Shown here in pieces: positions 1 through 14,191 of a DNA stretch of 64,000 bases. Numbering within the stretch: the stretch's first letter is position 1; the number at the start of each line of letters is the position of its first letter. A program made the translations under genes and the position numbers. This stretch comes from Homarus americanus. Lineage: Eukaryota; Arthropoda; Malacostraca; Decapoda; Nephropidae. The stretch is from contig NW_024735516.1 in NCBI RefSeq assembly GCF_018991925.1, positions 1,601,092-1,665,091 of the forward strand. Reading direction: 5' to 3'. The notes beneath the pieces are model-generated. The model saw only the letters and a list, made by a program, of their open reading frames with translations. It had not been told where the DNA came from and ran no database searches.

Positions 1-3000
1 TGTTGTCAACCTTGTTGAAAATATTATAACGACTAGATTCATTAAGTCAAACAACATGTCACAAGTAGGATGGAATTGTGAGTAGCGAGACAGGAAGTAG
101 TGTGCTTGTATGACCTCAGTTATGGGGTGTCTGTGTCCTCTGAGACATAAGATTGCATGTAGCGAGACAGAAAATGACCCATTTGGTAACCTGGAGTCTA
201 ACTCTTTAGACTAAAGGAGTTGTTGTTTATTAATTCTAAGTTAATATTCAGTGTACTAGTCCTTTATTATGACAGTGTAAAAGAAGAAAATAAATTCCTC
301 TCACCTCAGTGTCTCAGCGTATCTTGTGCGAGAAATAGAGATTTATAGTCTCCTGGAAGCCTGAGGAAATAACACCGTCGGAAGTAATCAACTTGTAGCA
401 TTCATGTCGTACTTCATGTCAGTAACAGTCATAAACAGCGTCACTATGAGCAATTAACAGTATTTGACGTTTCCCTTTATCTCGCAATGACATGGTAATA
501 GAATTTATGCCAGACTAACCTTTGCCCGTCGTCTCCTAGCAGTAGGGCTCTATTATGACACGGGCATTAGTGGGAAGATAATCCCCAACCAGGCCCTAAA
601 ATATCGAGGCCAAAACAGAGGCAGGTATACCTGTCTGGTGTTACCGTCTGTGATAGTTAATGACGGGTCCATAGAGTTAGTATCCCGACATGTCTTTGAT
701 AATTGACGCCCGACCCACGTAGTCGAAGCCATGGCTGGACTATATCAACCTGTGACTCCAAGCGCATGTAGTTAACTGCTTGAGTAGACTATATTCCCTT
801 GTTTATATTGCGTGATACCCGTGTGATGGGTCGATTATATCTGTCAGTTATCTTGTCCGTAGCTCCTTGTATTTAAGCTGACTGAATAGTGGTTCTACAA
901 ATTACAGGTAAAGTCTTCGCTCACAATTTGTAGGAAAAGTTGAACTTCAAAATTTAGCTAAGAATACACCTTAAAGTTTCTAACATATCCCTTGCTTTGT
1001 CATATAACTGTATACCTATTCAAGCACTTTAATCCTTAGGGATGACGTTAAAACATTCCTTTGTGATCTCCTAAGGCTGACAGTGCCATACTCCAGGAGA
1101 AAACACCAGCCCCTATGACCACTGCTCAACACTCGCCAAAGTTAAGGTTACAGATGAGACGTGACATGATCCTAAGAGTTATCAGGTATCACGTGATTTA
1201 TCTCGTGACCCGTCAGTGACGTTTAACGGTCTTCACTCAGTCACACCATGGAACTCACTGTGAGCGGGTCCTGACTAAATTGACGGTGATAATTCCATAG
1301 AAAATTTTTCACTGATATCGACTCGTGAACCGGACGACTCATCAAATTTTAAAACCAAACAAGATTTTGTGGACTCAAAGTGTATCCCAAGGTACTGCGC
1401 CCCTCTATGTGTGTGTGTGTTGTGCAAAATATGGATACAAATCCTACTTAGACTTAAAACACAACTGACGTTTTTACCAAACGGAAAATATTTTTATTGC
1501 TAAAAATTCATATATGGTAGTCATGGCTCCGTGTGTTGAGCTATTAGATCTAAAAATGTCGTCCTGTGTTGAGCGATCACACCACAAGGGACGTTTACAA
1601 ATTTATTGGAAGTACAGCACCAAGAGGCAGTTACAGTAGTGCAGCTCCAAACGTTCAGCAACCTCTAACTTTCTCCAATATGCTGGCGCTCTCTTACGTC
1701 TGTGTCTCACATTTTGGAGCAGTGAGAAGTGCTGGTGCTGTTTTCACCGATAAGTGACTTTTCAAGTGATTGATCGCAGTAAATCACAGTTTGGAATGGC
1801 TGTTTGATCCGTTCGTTAAGTTGTACTATGTCTTTTGAAATTAATCCTCCCTGTGTACGCATCACTAGTCTTGTATGTCTGTTGTTAGCCGGGGAGACTC
1901 GTCGCGACAGAGCTTCAGGACGAGGGTTTGAAACCTGTATCACGACTTTCTTCTCTACTTTATGGACAGACAGTACATAAACGTCGACTGAAATGAGTAA
2001 AGTAGATCCTACGCGGCATATGACAACTAATAAAATTCACGATAAATCGTTGGTATGTTATTGTACATTCATAAACCAGAAGTGGTCGCAAAACTGTTGC
2101 AAATCATCCCTTTTGCTTAAGCAGAGATAAATGGAAATTGCGACTTTAGCGAGCCCATGCTATCAAAGACCAGATTATTCAGTCCTCGGCGTGCCCCAAG
2201 CTCCGCAGGACCTGGGAGATCAGCGTAGATGACTGCCGTTGGTCTACATCCCACAGGACGACCTCAAAGGGAACAGCCTGATGACTTCTGGGTCAAGCCG
2301 TCCCACATGGGAAACTTCGTGTAGTGAGGAGTTAACCTAGCACTCGGCAACCTTGTCTACCACACTCGAAAACCAGCCAGAGGAGAGTGTTAAGTAATGT
2401 CAACCTTCCTATGACAACAGATGGTGAGATCAACAGGAGCCAAGGAGGAGCAGAGGAAACGTGAAGGCACTTTGCATTCGAATTGAATAAAAAAATAAGA
2501 ATGGTAATGAATATATATTCGTCAATGATACATAAATGCAATATTTTTCTAAAGATATAATAGTTTTTATTTTTGATCTGAAACTTAACTTTCCTTTAGA
2601 TTCAAGTTCATATATATTTTTTCACCATTACCTGTTATGTGTTCGTCGTACTATTCTTAATTTGATATTATAATTTTCTCGTCGATTACTTTTGAAATGT
2701 GATCCCGAGTATAAAAAAAACAACACTTAATGTGAGAATTGTGCTGACTTCTTTCTTGGTTATTGTGTTCGACCAAATTTATGAGAACAAATAAGATAAT
2801 TCGGGTTTGAGAGAGAATCGTATGATCTGTCAGTCAGTATTGTATACCTCACTCCTAGAGGTGCCTTTATGGAGGGGTCCGATGAGTATCAAAATGAACA
2901 CCGCGTCTCCTGTTGTCTCAGTAGGGAACAAAATATTTGATAAGTTAATTACAAAATGATCAACATCGTGGATCAAGTGGCTTTTATAATGATATAGTTC

Positions 3001-3600
3001 CCCTCACATAAAATATAACACCTCATAGAAAATACCGTCATGGACGCACTTTAAAACAAACAACGATAGCTCTTCTGAAAACAAGGTTAGAAGCAATAAA
3101 AATATCTTCAAGAGAAATATAATTCATGTATAAAGTTAAGGTAATTAAACCTATAGTATATAATAGTGAACCCGATGTACTATTAAAGGTGACACTCTCA
3201 GGCATACTTTGAACTTGTAATAAGATCCAACGTTGTATGAATATCCTCACTGACAACCGACTCATGTGAACCTAAATTCAAGAAAACAGAGTTTGTCTTA
3301 CCAAACTACCAATAATATAAAGTTGTTATTAAAATCAACTTCCTCGTTACTGAAGGCCAGGGAACAACACCGAGTTGGTGTCCTTAGGGGAATCGACTAA
3401 AGAATGGAAAAGCCACTGGTAGGAATTTAATATTCTGTACCTGGTGTTCGGCTCCATTCGACTGTGTGGTGTATGAAGCAATCCTTTTGTATTAGCTTAT
3501 TTCACTTACTGTAAAAGTCATATAGAGGACAGACATACTGCTTTACTTACTGTACATTAAGATTAGGAAGGTGAGCTGCAGATATGAGTCGTAAGATGTG
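1..3600. other. Anonymous AT-rich sequence, no gene recognised
   Basis: Open frames on either strand are short (at most about 80 codons) and none shows a known domain. A somewhat more GC-rich stretch at about 2150-2300 has no recognisable coding content. A short TG run lies near 1410. I see no tRNA-like or transposon-like signature. Confidence 0.5.
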
Positions 3601-3603
3601 TTT

Positions 3604-3666
3604 AGCCCTGACTTGTGTGTGAGGGTATGTCCCGCTGGGCCATACCCTCACACACAAGTCAGGGCT
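3604..3666. repeat. Perfect 26-bp inverted repeat with 11-bp loop
   Basis: The arms 3604-3629 and 3641-3666 are exact reverse complements of each other. The spacer 3630-3640 adds a small inner CCC/GGG stem around GCT. A transcript of either strand would fold into a near-perfect hairpin of about 29 pairs. The arms contain a GTGTGTGAGGG-type sequence, so an origin from a TG-rich tract or a miniature transposon is possible. Nothing adjacent identifies a host gene or element. Confidence 0.9.
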
Positions 3667-4600
3667 GAAGAACATGAGAAACAATCACGGTCACTAGATT
3701 TGTTTCCGTTTTATCCTGGCGTTTGTCTTGTTGACGTATGACAGAACTATGGAGAAAGGATGGTCGATGTTAAACCCACTGTAAGGTTCTGAGGCCTGGT
3801 TACGCTGTTCTCCAATAAGTTGTCCTGAAGGTCACGAGATGAGATGCAAATAGTGTACAGACAGTCTTGGGTAAAATGGTACCCCCATGTCACTGTAGCC
3901 ATCACTACTAACAGCGCTACCTTGTAATTGCTGAACAAGTGTCATTTTTTTTTTACATGGATATTTTCTTTTAACTCTATACTGCCCTTACGCCTAATCC
4001 TATTTTAAGTTCATGCCCCCTCGTTCTTAAGCTGTTCCGATATAATTATTTAATGTTTGAGCTCTTGCTTAACTCTGACAGTACTAACTAAATCTCGGTG
4101 GAACACAAAGGCGGGAGGCAGTACGGTTGGACCTATAGGTGGCGTTGACCCAGCTCTAACCCTCCAAAGATGGTGTGTAGATTGTAGAACCTGCCCATGG
4201 TCATTGTAGGGGTGATAATTGATATACAGTGAGTATAAGGAAATTAAAAAAAATGTATGAATTTGCTTATGGAGAGTAGATGTCGCCCATACCTTACTCT
4301 GGTAAAAGATCAGTCCAACACAGATACCAGAAAAAAAACTCCGATGGAACAGAAAAGTATGGAGTCTGAGTTCACCTTGAGAATGGGAAGAAGTTGTTAA
4401 CGTACAAATCTCTCGGAATTCGAAATCCGGAGGCCCTTTTACCGTTAGATGTACAGTTGTGGACAAAATCATTTCAGCAGGGAGTGAATGTTGTAAGCTG
4501 TGCCCACCCCATAAACCTAAAAAAATCAGTTTATGGTGTGGAAAGAAAATTGCAAACTTTTCATCACCACCTCTATGTAACGCTGCCAAGTCTTTACCCT
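3667..4600. other. Anonymous sequence
   Basis: No recognisable gene. The long minus-strand open frame reaching 4050 is an extension of the CCCT-rich tract at 4605-4700, which reads as Gly/Arg/Glu repeats, and its remainder has no known domain. Confidence 0.45.
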
Positions 4601-4604
4601 CCCA

Positions 4605-4700
4605 TACACCACACCCTTCCCTCCCTCCCTCCCTCCCATCCCCCTCTCTCCCTTCCCCCTCTCTCCCTCCCCCCTCTCTCCCTCCCTGCCTCCCTGCCTG
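4605..4700. repeat. CCCT/CTCC-rich pyrimidine tract
   Basis: Imperfect (CCCT)n and CTCTCCCTCC units with almost no purines on the plus strand. The low-complexity proteins predicted on both strands here are artefacts. Confidence 0.9.
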
Positions 4701-4789
4701 CTGATTCTTCTTGCCCACAACTGTACATACATGGGAGTGGGTGGGAAAAGCAGATTACAGGAAGGTTACTTGCTAAAGAACAATACCGA

Positions 4790-6330
4790 TAATATATTTC
4801 TGTTAGATATGTCTCGCTAAGCCATCCAGTCCCTCTAGTCGACTCACATCAAACGAATGAATAGAAAAGTATGATGACTAAGAAAACAAAATAAAGCATC
4901 CAATATCAAACAACTGACAAGGAAATTTTATAGGGAAGAAGTAATAGAAGATTAAACTATTGTGTACAGTGCAACAAAGTTCACTGAGGATGTAAATGAG
5001 AAAGCTGAAGTAGATAATGAAGTAACACAAGAAAGGAAAAGAAGAAGAGAAGCCCTGACAGCAAGAAGCAATGGGAAGAGTTTGAGTGTAAAGTAAACAA
5101 GGAGTCTACAATCACGTGCTTGTTCTAACTCTCATGTACGGGCGTTAAACTATGATGTGTCTGAGTAGTGACAGCGGGGAAAAAGAAGAGAAATATACAG
5201 GTGGATTCTCTTATGGTATGGGTGTTCAGTGATATGATAGAGCAAGGAATGGAAATTTTGGATAATTATTTTGCATCGGAATGACTTTAGAGTTTTAAAT
5301 GGAAGAGACCACATTAAGTTGGTATCAGCTTATGAAATACTTGGGGAATGAAAGAGTAACTAGACATATTTATACCAGGACAATTGAATACAAGATATAT
5401 AGGTCTGAAAGGGTCAAGTTCTCTCATGTTACAAAGAATGACAGTGGGTAATAGAGTGTCGGTATGTATGTGATTTAACTTGACTTTTGTGCTCATGGGA
5501 AATTAATATAAAACGTCGCAAATTAATGTGGGGGTTAAGGATTCACATAGTTAGACATAGAACATTAATATCCATGCGATTTGTTTCTTGATGTCCGAAT
5601 TTCTTTTGTCAATATGATTACAACTCAAAATATTGTCTCTAGCACTGCTGATATATTCAGTGTGGGGGTCAAGGATCATGTTGGATCCTTCGCTATCTAA
5701 TTATATTCGTTAATTTCTACCAATAACTCAATAGCTTTTCACAAGCATAATGTTTTTTTTTACAGTGTCCTGGAACTACTTCATTTTTAAGTGAAACTTT
5801 ACCTAAAGCTTTATGACTGATCGGATAATGTAGTTGAAAGATTGAAGGAATTCGTTCATCAGGATCCCCAACTGCAAGTTTCAAGTTGGCTGTCCGTTAT
5901 TGCGTTGTTTTCCTCCAATAATGATTTTTACGGTCCTCTCGTTGCGGTTTGTTTGTATAATTTAATTTTGGAGTGTGGAAATTTAACCAAATTATGTCAG
6001 TTAAAGAAGCAACTTCGTTTATTGTCCAACAGAGTGTCTACAGCCTCTTAAAAAAAAATTATTTTTGTCCTTGAATAAATAAAGAATTCTTTTCATATTC
6101 CCGTTTCTTGCACACACTCCACTTTCGCCCGGTTGAGTTCTGCTCACTGTTTGGTCAAACAGACTAGTTATTGTTTTCTCAGAATTTTTTCATCTTTCTT
6201 GGGATGATTTTTATCACGATAAAAATATATTAAAAGTCTTTAAATTTAAAGCGATTTACATTACCAGTATCGCGACGCTTCTCCTCACATTTCTTCTGTA
6301 ATTTATTTTTAATCTTTGCTATGAAGGTCA
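4790..6330. other. Anonymous AT-rich sequence
   Basis: No domain recognised. A plus-strand frame at 5842-6051 (about 69 codons) has non-repetitive, protein-like composition, but I cannot place it in any family and no splice signals or neighbours support it. Confidence 0.45.
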
Positions 6331-6332
6331 AA

Positions 6333-7690
<1,358 letters not shown>

Positions 7691-7692
7691 AG

Positions 7693-7748
7693 TACATACA
7701 TACATACATACATACATACATACATACATACATACATGCATACATACA
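7693..7748. repeat. (TACA)n microsatellite
   Basis: About 13 TACA units with one TGCA variant. It abuts the decayed LINE that starts just downstream. Confidence 0.95.
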
Positions 7749-7779
7749 CGTAAATAATATCACTATAACAGAAGACAGC

Positions 7780-8345
7780 ATTATTAGTAAATATGTTGAT
7801 GACACGAAACTGACAACGTATAATTCTGATGACTATTCGACAGGAGTGCATTTTGACAACGAGAGAAGAGGACTTAGATATATTATGACCTCAACGTATC
7901 GAAAAATCTAAGAGTGAGAAAGACTAATGGGTAATGATTAATGAGGAATGGTGGTTTTGGGGTAAGGAAAAGGTTATGTATTATAACGTAAGTACATATT
8001 CTACCACTTTTATTGAGAATTAGTAAGACCTCACTTGGATTATTCTTTCATTTTTTGGTCACTGTTCTATAAAATGGGTATAATAATATTTTGAAAACAC
8101 CACTCAATCAGTCTTGAGTATTAGTAACCTTCCATATATGATAATATGGGAAAGTGAATTAACATTAATTTTTAGACTCATAATGAAGAGAATGAAGTCC
8201 AAACACGGAGGATGTAAAGAAGGTATTAAAATATTATATTAAGACGGAACTCGTGATATTGGATTAGAATTTGCGAAATTCATTGGAGTGAAGGACACGA
8301 GTAAACACAATTTTGGAAACAGGTTGTGGATAACTGGAATAAATT
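7780..8345 (+). pseudogene. Decayed LINE reverse transcriptase, palm-thumb end (CR1/Jockey-like)
   Basis: Only broken pieces of a non-LTR reverse transcriptase ORF2 remain. The catalytic motif reads YVDDTKL at about 7792-7812. A second piece at 8020-8093 reads LVRPHLDYSFIFWSLFYKM, the thumb motif usually seen as LVRPHLDYC..FWSP in CR1/Jockey-type LINEs. A third at about 8320-8345 reads QVVDNWNKLT, matching the usual RVVDxWNxLP near the ORF end. The pieces lie in different frames and include stops, so this is a dead copy. The order and plus-strand spacing fit one element. The 5' part is missing, replaced by the (TACA)n tract. The clade assignment is inference; a search against a crustacean repeat library would settle it. 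Confidence 0.6.
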
Positions 8346-8349
8346 AACG

Positions 8350-9755
8350 TAAATGCTACATTGAAAAGATCCAGGCATGTATTTTACAGGTAGTTAAGCG
8401 ATAATATGAGAGAGCTGCCTCACAGGGATCAATGGAACTACTGCAGGTGTCTCAGTTATTCAGTCAGTTACTTGTATCACTATCACTGTGGAGATGATAA
8501 ACTAGTGACCCTGTTTAACTGAAACCTATTTAGCACCACAGTTCCCCAACCGTATTCTTATGAGCCTTACAAAATTTCTTAGCACTGAAGATTATTCTGT
8601 CTCTTAGCTTTGTTGGTCTTTCTTCTAGATTCTCAACTTCCAAGATGCCTGACTCACTTTCCTCATCACACAGTGCCTCGACTACTACCTCACCTGAGCC
8701 CCTAATAATTTAACAGGCAAATAATTAATGCCGTCCTTGTTTATACAGATATATCCATGTGATGTCTAACTACGTAAAAAGAAAGACACATCTCTGATAT
8801 CTTTGCAGTTTGGGGTACACAGTTTATAATGCTGGCACAAAGCTGAACGTGTAAGCTCAAGGATAATTCTCGCAAAAGAACTGAGCACGTCTGGACACTG
8901 CGGTGACTCACACAACGTCACACAAGCTGGAACTTTTCTTACTCGGGTCATAAACCCCAAAACAAAGGAGAGTTTTTGTCGAAAGTAACAATATTTCTGC
9001 AGGCCAAGAAAGAATATTATGTATCATTAAAAATCTCGACCAAGATATGTTGTTCCTTGGGTTTGGGAGGAGGAGAATTTAAATTTTTTTACTCGTATTC
9101 CTCAATGAACTGTATTTCTTATTTGCCTTCGTACATATTTATGATGGGTTATGTGGCGGACTGGTGCATTAGTTAAGTCTAGAAGGATAATGCTCAATGA
9201 GTTATTATCGTTTTATGCGTAATAATGGTAACACATAAACCTGACGACTTAACTTAGTATGAATAATGAATTAAAACAAAACTTTGTAATTTAGAGCAGA
9301 TGTTGAGGTTTACTGTGTGTGTGTGTGATGCAAATGTAAATAGAGGACATGAATAAGTATAATTATTTATATATTTTGTGTTTCCCACCTCTTCCCCCAC
9401 GCGCCTGACACTCCACCTTTAAAGTTTCTTCTTCCCTTGATCAACTCCACACACAAGTGGCAGAGGAATAAAGATGACAGGTTCATACGATCTTTTCTTT
9501 TTTTACCACTTACATATATTATATTGTCCATCGGCAACATTTTGCGTATTACAATAAACAATATTTTTCATCAGAAAATTTTATGTCAGGGGAAAACTGA
9601 TTGTGTCAGAAAATATTGTTTACCTCACCATGATATATTTTGTTCATCATCAATTTTTTGAGACTTAGGATAAGTATACTGTACATTATTCAGAAGAGCA
9701 TATTTTATGCTTCAAAACACATAAATTTATTTGTATCCAGGCGGTACTTACAAAG
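8350..9755. other. Anonymous sequence
   Basis: May include the 3' tail of the LINE relic up to about 8530. Beyond that no gene, RNA or transposon motif is visible. There is a short TG run near 9320. Confidence 0.4.
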
Positions 9756-9756
9756 T

Positions 9757-9758
<2 letters not shown>

Positions 9759-9826
<68 letters not shown>
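9759..9826. repeat. (AC)n then (CT)n compound microsatellite
   Basis: (AC)15 at 9759-9788 is followed by GCACG and a CT run at 9794-9826. Confidence 0.97.
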
Positions 9827-9829
<3 letters not shown>

Positions 9830-9904
9830 TCCTAGTGGCCTCGACACACAACTTAAGCAGCTTAACATTAGAGTCGGCAACCCCAGCCCGGCAGGCAGTG
9901 TGTG

Positions 9905-10975
9905 GGTCTCTCTCTCATTTCACCTCCCTTCCTTGTCTCTTGCTTCCTTCCTCCGTTATTTGAATATCTTTCTTTCGTCCTTTCCTCTCTTTTCCTCTTT
10001 ATCTCCCCTTTTTCTCTACCATTTATCTCTTCCAGTTCCCCATCTCTCTCTCTCTCCGTCTCTCTCTTACAATGGGTGATAAGGTACCTGGTGGCGACGT
10101 CCACTTCCTGGGAGTCCCTAATTTTTTCCCTCTTTCTCCTATTCCATTCGTTCCTCTCTTCTCTTAGTTACTTCATCCTTGCTCCTCTTCTCTCAGTTGT
10201 TTCATCCTTGTTCATTCCTCAGTTACTTCATTCTTTGCTCTTTCCTCACTTATTTAACTTTCCTCATTTACTTCATTCTTTGCTTTTTCCTTAGTTTCCT
10301 ATTGAAGTTTTTTGTCATTTATCTTTCTTATTTTTTACTTGTCTCTTTATTAATGTTATTGTTATGTGTCTATTACGTTCTTTCCTATTCTTCCTTCATT
10401 TCTCTCATGCCTTCTTTCATCACCCCCTTTCACTTGTAGGTTTCGTTCCCCCTTCTCATTTTCTTCTTTACTCCTTCTTCATCTCCTCCTGCTTTCTCTG
10501 CTTCTTCTTCTTTCTTCTTGATCTTATCTCCTTCTTTCCCTCATTCAATCCTCTCTTCCCCCTCTCTTCATTCTAGCCATCTCTCTCTCTCTCCTCTTCC
10601 TCTCTTCATTCTATCATTCCTTCCTTCCTCTCCTACTCCTCTTCTATTCATTTCATCCATCGTCTTCCCTCTCTTCCTCCTCCTGTCTTCATTCTAACAT
10701 TCTTCCTACCTCTCACCCTTCTCCTCCTCCTCCCCCTCCTCCTCTCTTCATTCTAAAATTCTTCCTCCCTCTCCTCCTCCTCCTCCTTTCATTCTAACCT
10801 TGTTCCTCCCCTCTCTCCTCCTCCTCCTCCCCTCAATTTAACATTCTTTTGCCCTCTCCTCCTCCTCCTTCCTCTTCTCATCAGTCGATCCTACATTCCT
10901 CCTCCTCCTCCTCCTCCTCTCATCATTCCATCCTTCATTCCTCCCTCTCCTTCTGCTCTCCCATCATGTCCCCTT
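9905..10975. repeat. About 1.1-kb pyrimidine-rich low-complexity tract
   Basis: The plus strand is dominated by C and T. Loose repeats of TTCCTCANTTACTTCATTC type occur at about 10140-10310, and CTCCTCCTCC with CTTCATTCTAACATTC at about 10550-10970. Open frames here encode only Ser/Leu/Phe-rich low-complexity strings. No gene is supported. Confidence 0.85.
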
Positions 10976-11051
10976 CAGGGCCTACCAACCATATTACCAT
11001 GGAAATGTTGGCACATATTCAGTTCACTGTTATACTAGTTGCCGGGATTAT

Positions 11052-11196
<145 letters not shown>

Positions 11197-11239
11197 TGAT
11201 ACCGAGGAACTTGGTAGAATCCACAACCTAGAGTGTGTT

Positions 11240-11665
11240 GGGGCCCAATGTGCTGGAGGGAGGTGGTATACATGGTCGGGGGAAAAATTACGTGCATAAC
11301 CATAGTCTTGGTATGGTTGATGATGACGTAGTTAATGGTGGACTAATCTTGAAGACTGTTCAGTATATAATCAAGGATACTGTAGTCGGGAGCGGAGTTG
11401 TTCACACTGATGCCAAAGGTGTAGTCTTCGACATACTTCCAGCGAACGGGAGTATCTTTCAGGGCATCGTTAATAAGGATGAGGAAGCAGAGTGGTCCCA
11501 TCCTAGTGCCTTGGGGAACACCGCAAGTGCGTGACTAAAAGGTGGAGGCAGCCCCCATGGAAGCATTCTGTCTGGGGTCAGTCGCCAAGAAAATTTGCTG
11601 GTCGTGGTATGAGACTTCTCTGAACCCCAAGGTCAATTGCTTAAGAAGCCAGCGGCAATATTTAG
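11240..11665 (-). pseudogene. Decayed LINE reverse transcriptase, palm domain
   Basis: Reading the minus strand, a single frame carries TCGVPQGTRMGPLCFLILIN, the conserved RT block before the catalytic site. It is followed by WKYVEDYTFG, where non-LTR RTs normally have a YxDD box. Here the first Asp of the pair is Glu. Downstream comes [10 protein letters not shown], matching the usual N..KT.VM motif. Two in-frame stops interrupt the frame, just before SRTCGVPQG and after ILNSLQD. The copy ends at the (TG)n tract. The family appears distinct from the I-like LINE at 14 and 57-61 kb, because the blocks around the catalytic site are of another type, but the two cannot be compared directly since copy B lacks this region. 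Confidence 0.75.
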
Positions 11666-12670
<1,005 letters not shown>

Positions 12671-13355
12671 AGTTAGGAGAGACAGCAACCAGACAACGAA
12701 GTAAAAGGCCAACTTGGGAACCACATCAATTCCCCCATGGACACTCTCCGGTTCCTAAGCCATACAGCAAAAAAAAAAAAAAAAATAAATCCCAAGGCAC
12801 ATTGGCAAAAAGTTGAGAGTCTGAGGAATTACAACTTTTTGTTTCTGGAGAAAATCCCCTCATGACTCGATATCCCATCATCCAGTTTCTAAGAACTCCA
12901 TTACCCCACTTTGACCTTTTGAAATCATTTGCTGTTGCACACTAACGTTTCTGTACTATGTATTAGTCCAGATTTTCAGAGATATATCGTTTATTTTTTT
13001 TCCTTTAAATGGAAATAGGTGAACGTGTCTACTTACGATAGTCTCTCAGTGCAAATTGGATACCATTTTGATGCCTACCATAGTGACAAAACTAATGAGG
13101 ACCCCTTAGCAGTGTCTACATCTTCTCCAGTTTAGAAAGAAAATTTAAAACACAGACCATTCAGGATACACACGCAATATCGTAAATACGTGGGGAAAAT
13201 AACATTTGTTTTACGCATGGTATCAGGTTTAACCAGACAGGTCTTACCTTCACACAGAAGACTTGTTATTAAAACTACTACAAAAAAACTGCCTCAAGAC
13301 TTTAACAATAAGTCACTAGCCTATGGCACTTTCCTGTCTTTGTGGTGTACCTGTA
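12671..13355. other. Anonymous sequence
   Basis: A short poly-A lies at about 12770-12785. No coding or transposon signature is visible. Confidence 0.45.
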
Positions 13356-13860
13356 CGCACACATGTGTACGTGTAAGTGAGTGTGTATGTGTGTGTGTGA
13401 TTGCAAGTGCTTTCCTGTGGTAATGCTTGACTGCGATGTAAATGAGTGTGAGTGTGCATGTGTATGTGCTTGCATGTGCACGTGTTGTGATTTGTGTGTG
13501 GTGTCACTACGTATGCATGTGATGTGGTTGCGTATGTACATCGAGTAGATGCGTGAGCATTTGGTGAGGACCGCTTTTTGTCGTAGGTGAGGCTGCAAGT
13601 GGTGTAGTTAACTGTCTATGCGTGCATTGTAGGTGCATGCGTGTGTGTTGTCGCCATATACCTGTATGTGCTTGCATTTGCATTAGGTGTGCATGTATGA
13701 GTAGTCTGGTTGCATGTCTACGTCTGTGGTGTGATTACATGTGGTATGGCTGACTGTGTGTGTGTGCTGTGCTGTGCTGCATGCACAAGTGGTATGATTG
13801 CATTTGCACATGGTGTGGTTGTTTGTGTTATTGCACTGTGTGTGTGTGTGTGTGTGTGAT
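13356..13860. repeat. TG-rich degenerate tandem repeat
   Basis: Imperfect units built on GTGTGCATGTG and GGTGTGGTTG, ending in a pure (TG)11 at 13837-13858. The same GGTGTGGTTGTCTGTG style resumes at about 15281 beyond LINE copy A, so the LINE landed inside this repeat. Confidence 0.8.
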
Positions 13861-13874
13861 TTTTTTTTTATTTT

Positions 13875-13889
13875 GCCGCTTACAGCGGC
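13875..13889 (-). other. Stem-loop at the 3' end of LINE copy A
   Basis: GCCGCT-TAC-AGCGGC forms a perfect 6-bp stem with a 3-nt loop immediately before the A-rich tail of the element. Several LINEs use such a 3' stem-loop for template recognition by their RT. That role here is inference. Copy B has a mutated version at this point. Confidence 0.65.
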
Positions 13890-14191
13890 TAGTTTATTGT
13901 GCACCCCACACTCATCCTGTGAGCGGTAGCGCAAAAAGATTACAGAGTAGAGTTTACAAAGGGTCATAATAATTAACCCCCGTTGTCAGGATATTATGGC
14001 ACTGAAAGTTACACAGTATTTCATTTACATTATTTGTTTAGTTCTATACATAAAGGGTAACTTATTCACAATGCGTGAGTACAGGCGTGTGAGGCAGTAT
14101 GTCTGGCCTCACACTTTGTTATTCACATTTACGCGGGAGGTATTCAAGCACATTGCGTATTTGGTTCTGTACATGAGAATCGATATAGTTA

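Noticed and set aside
1895..1935. Possible tRNA (GGGTTTGAAACC resembling a B box)
   Set aside because: No A box at the right distance and no acceptor or anticodon stem can be drawn.
4050..4718. 222-codon minus-strand frame
   Set aside because: Starts as Gly/Arg/Glu repeats from the CCCT tract and continues without any recognisable domain or coding bias.
5842..6051. Small protein-like frame of 69 codons
   Set aside because: Reasonable composition but no family, no splice signals and no start context; left in the anonymous region.
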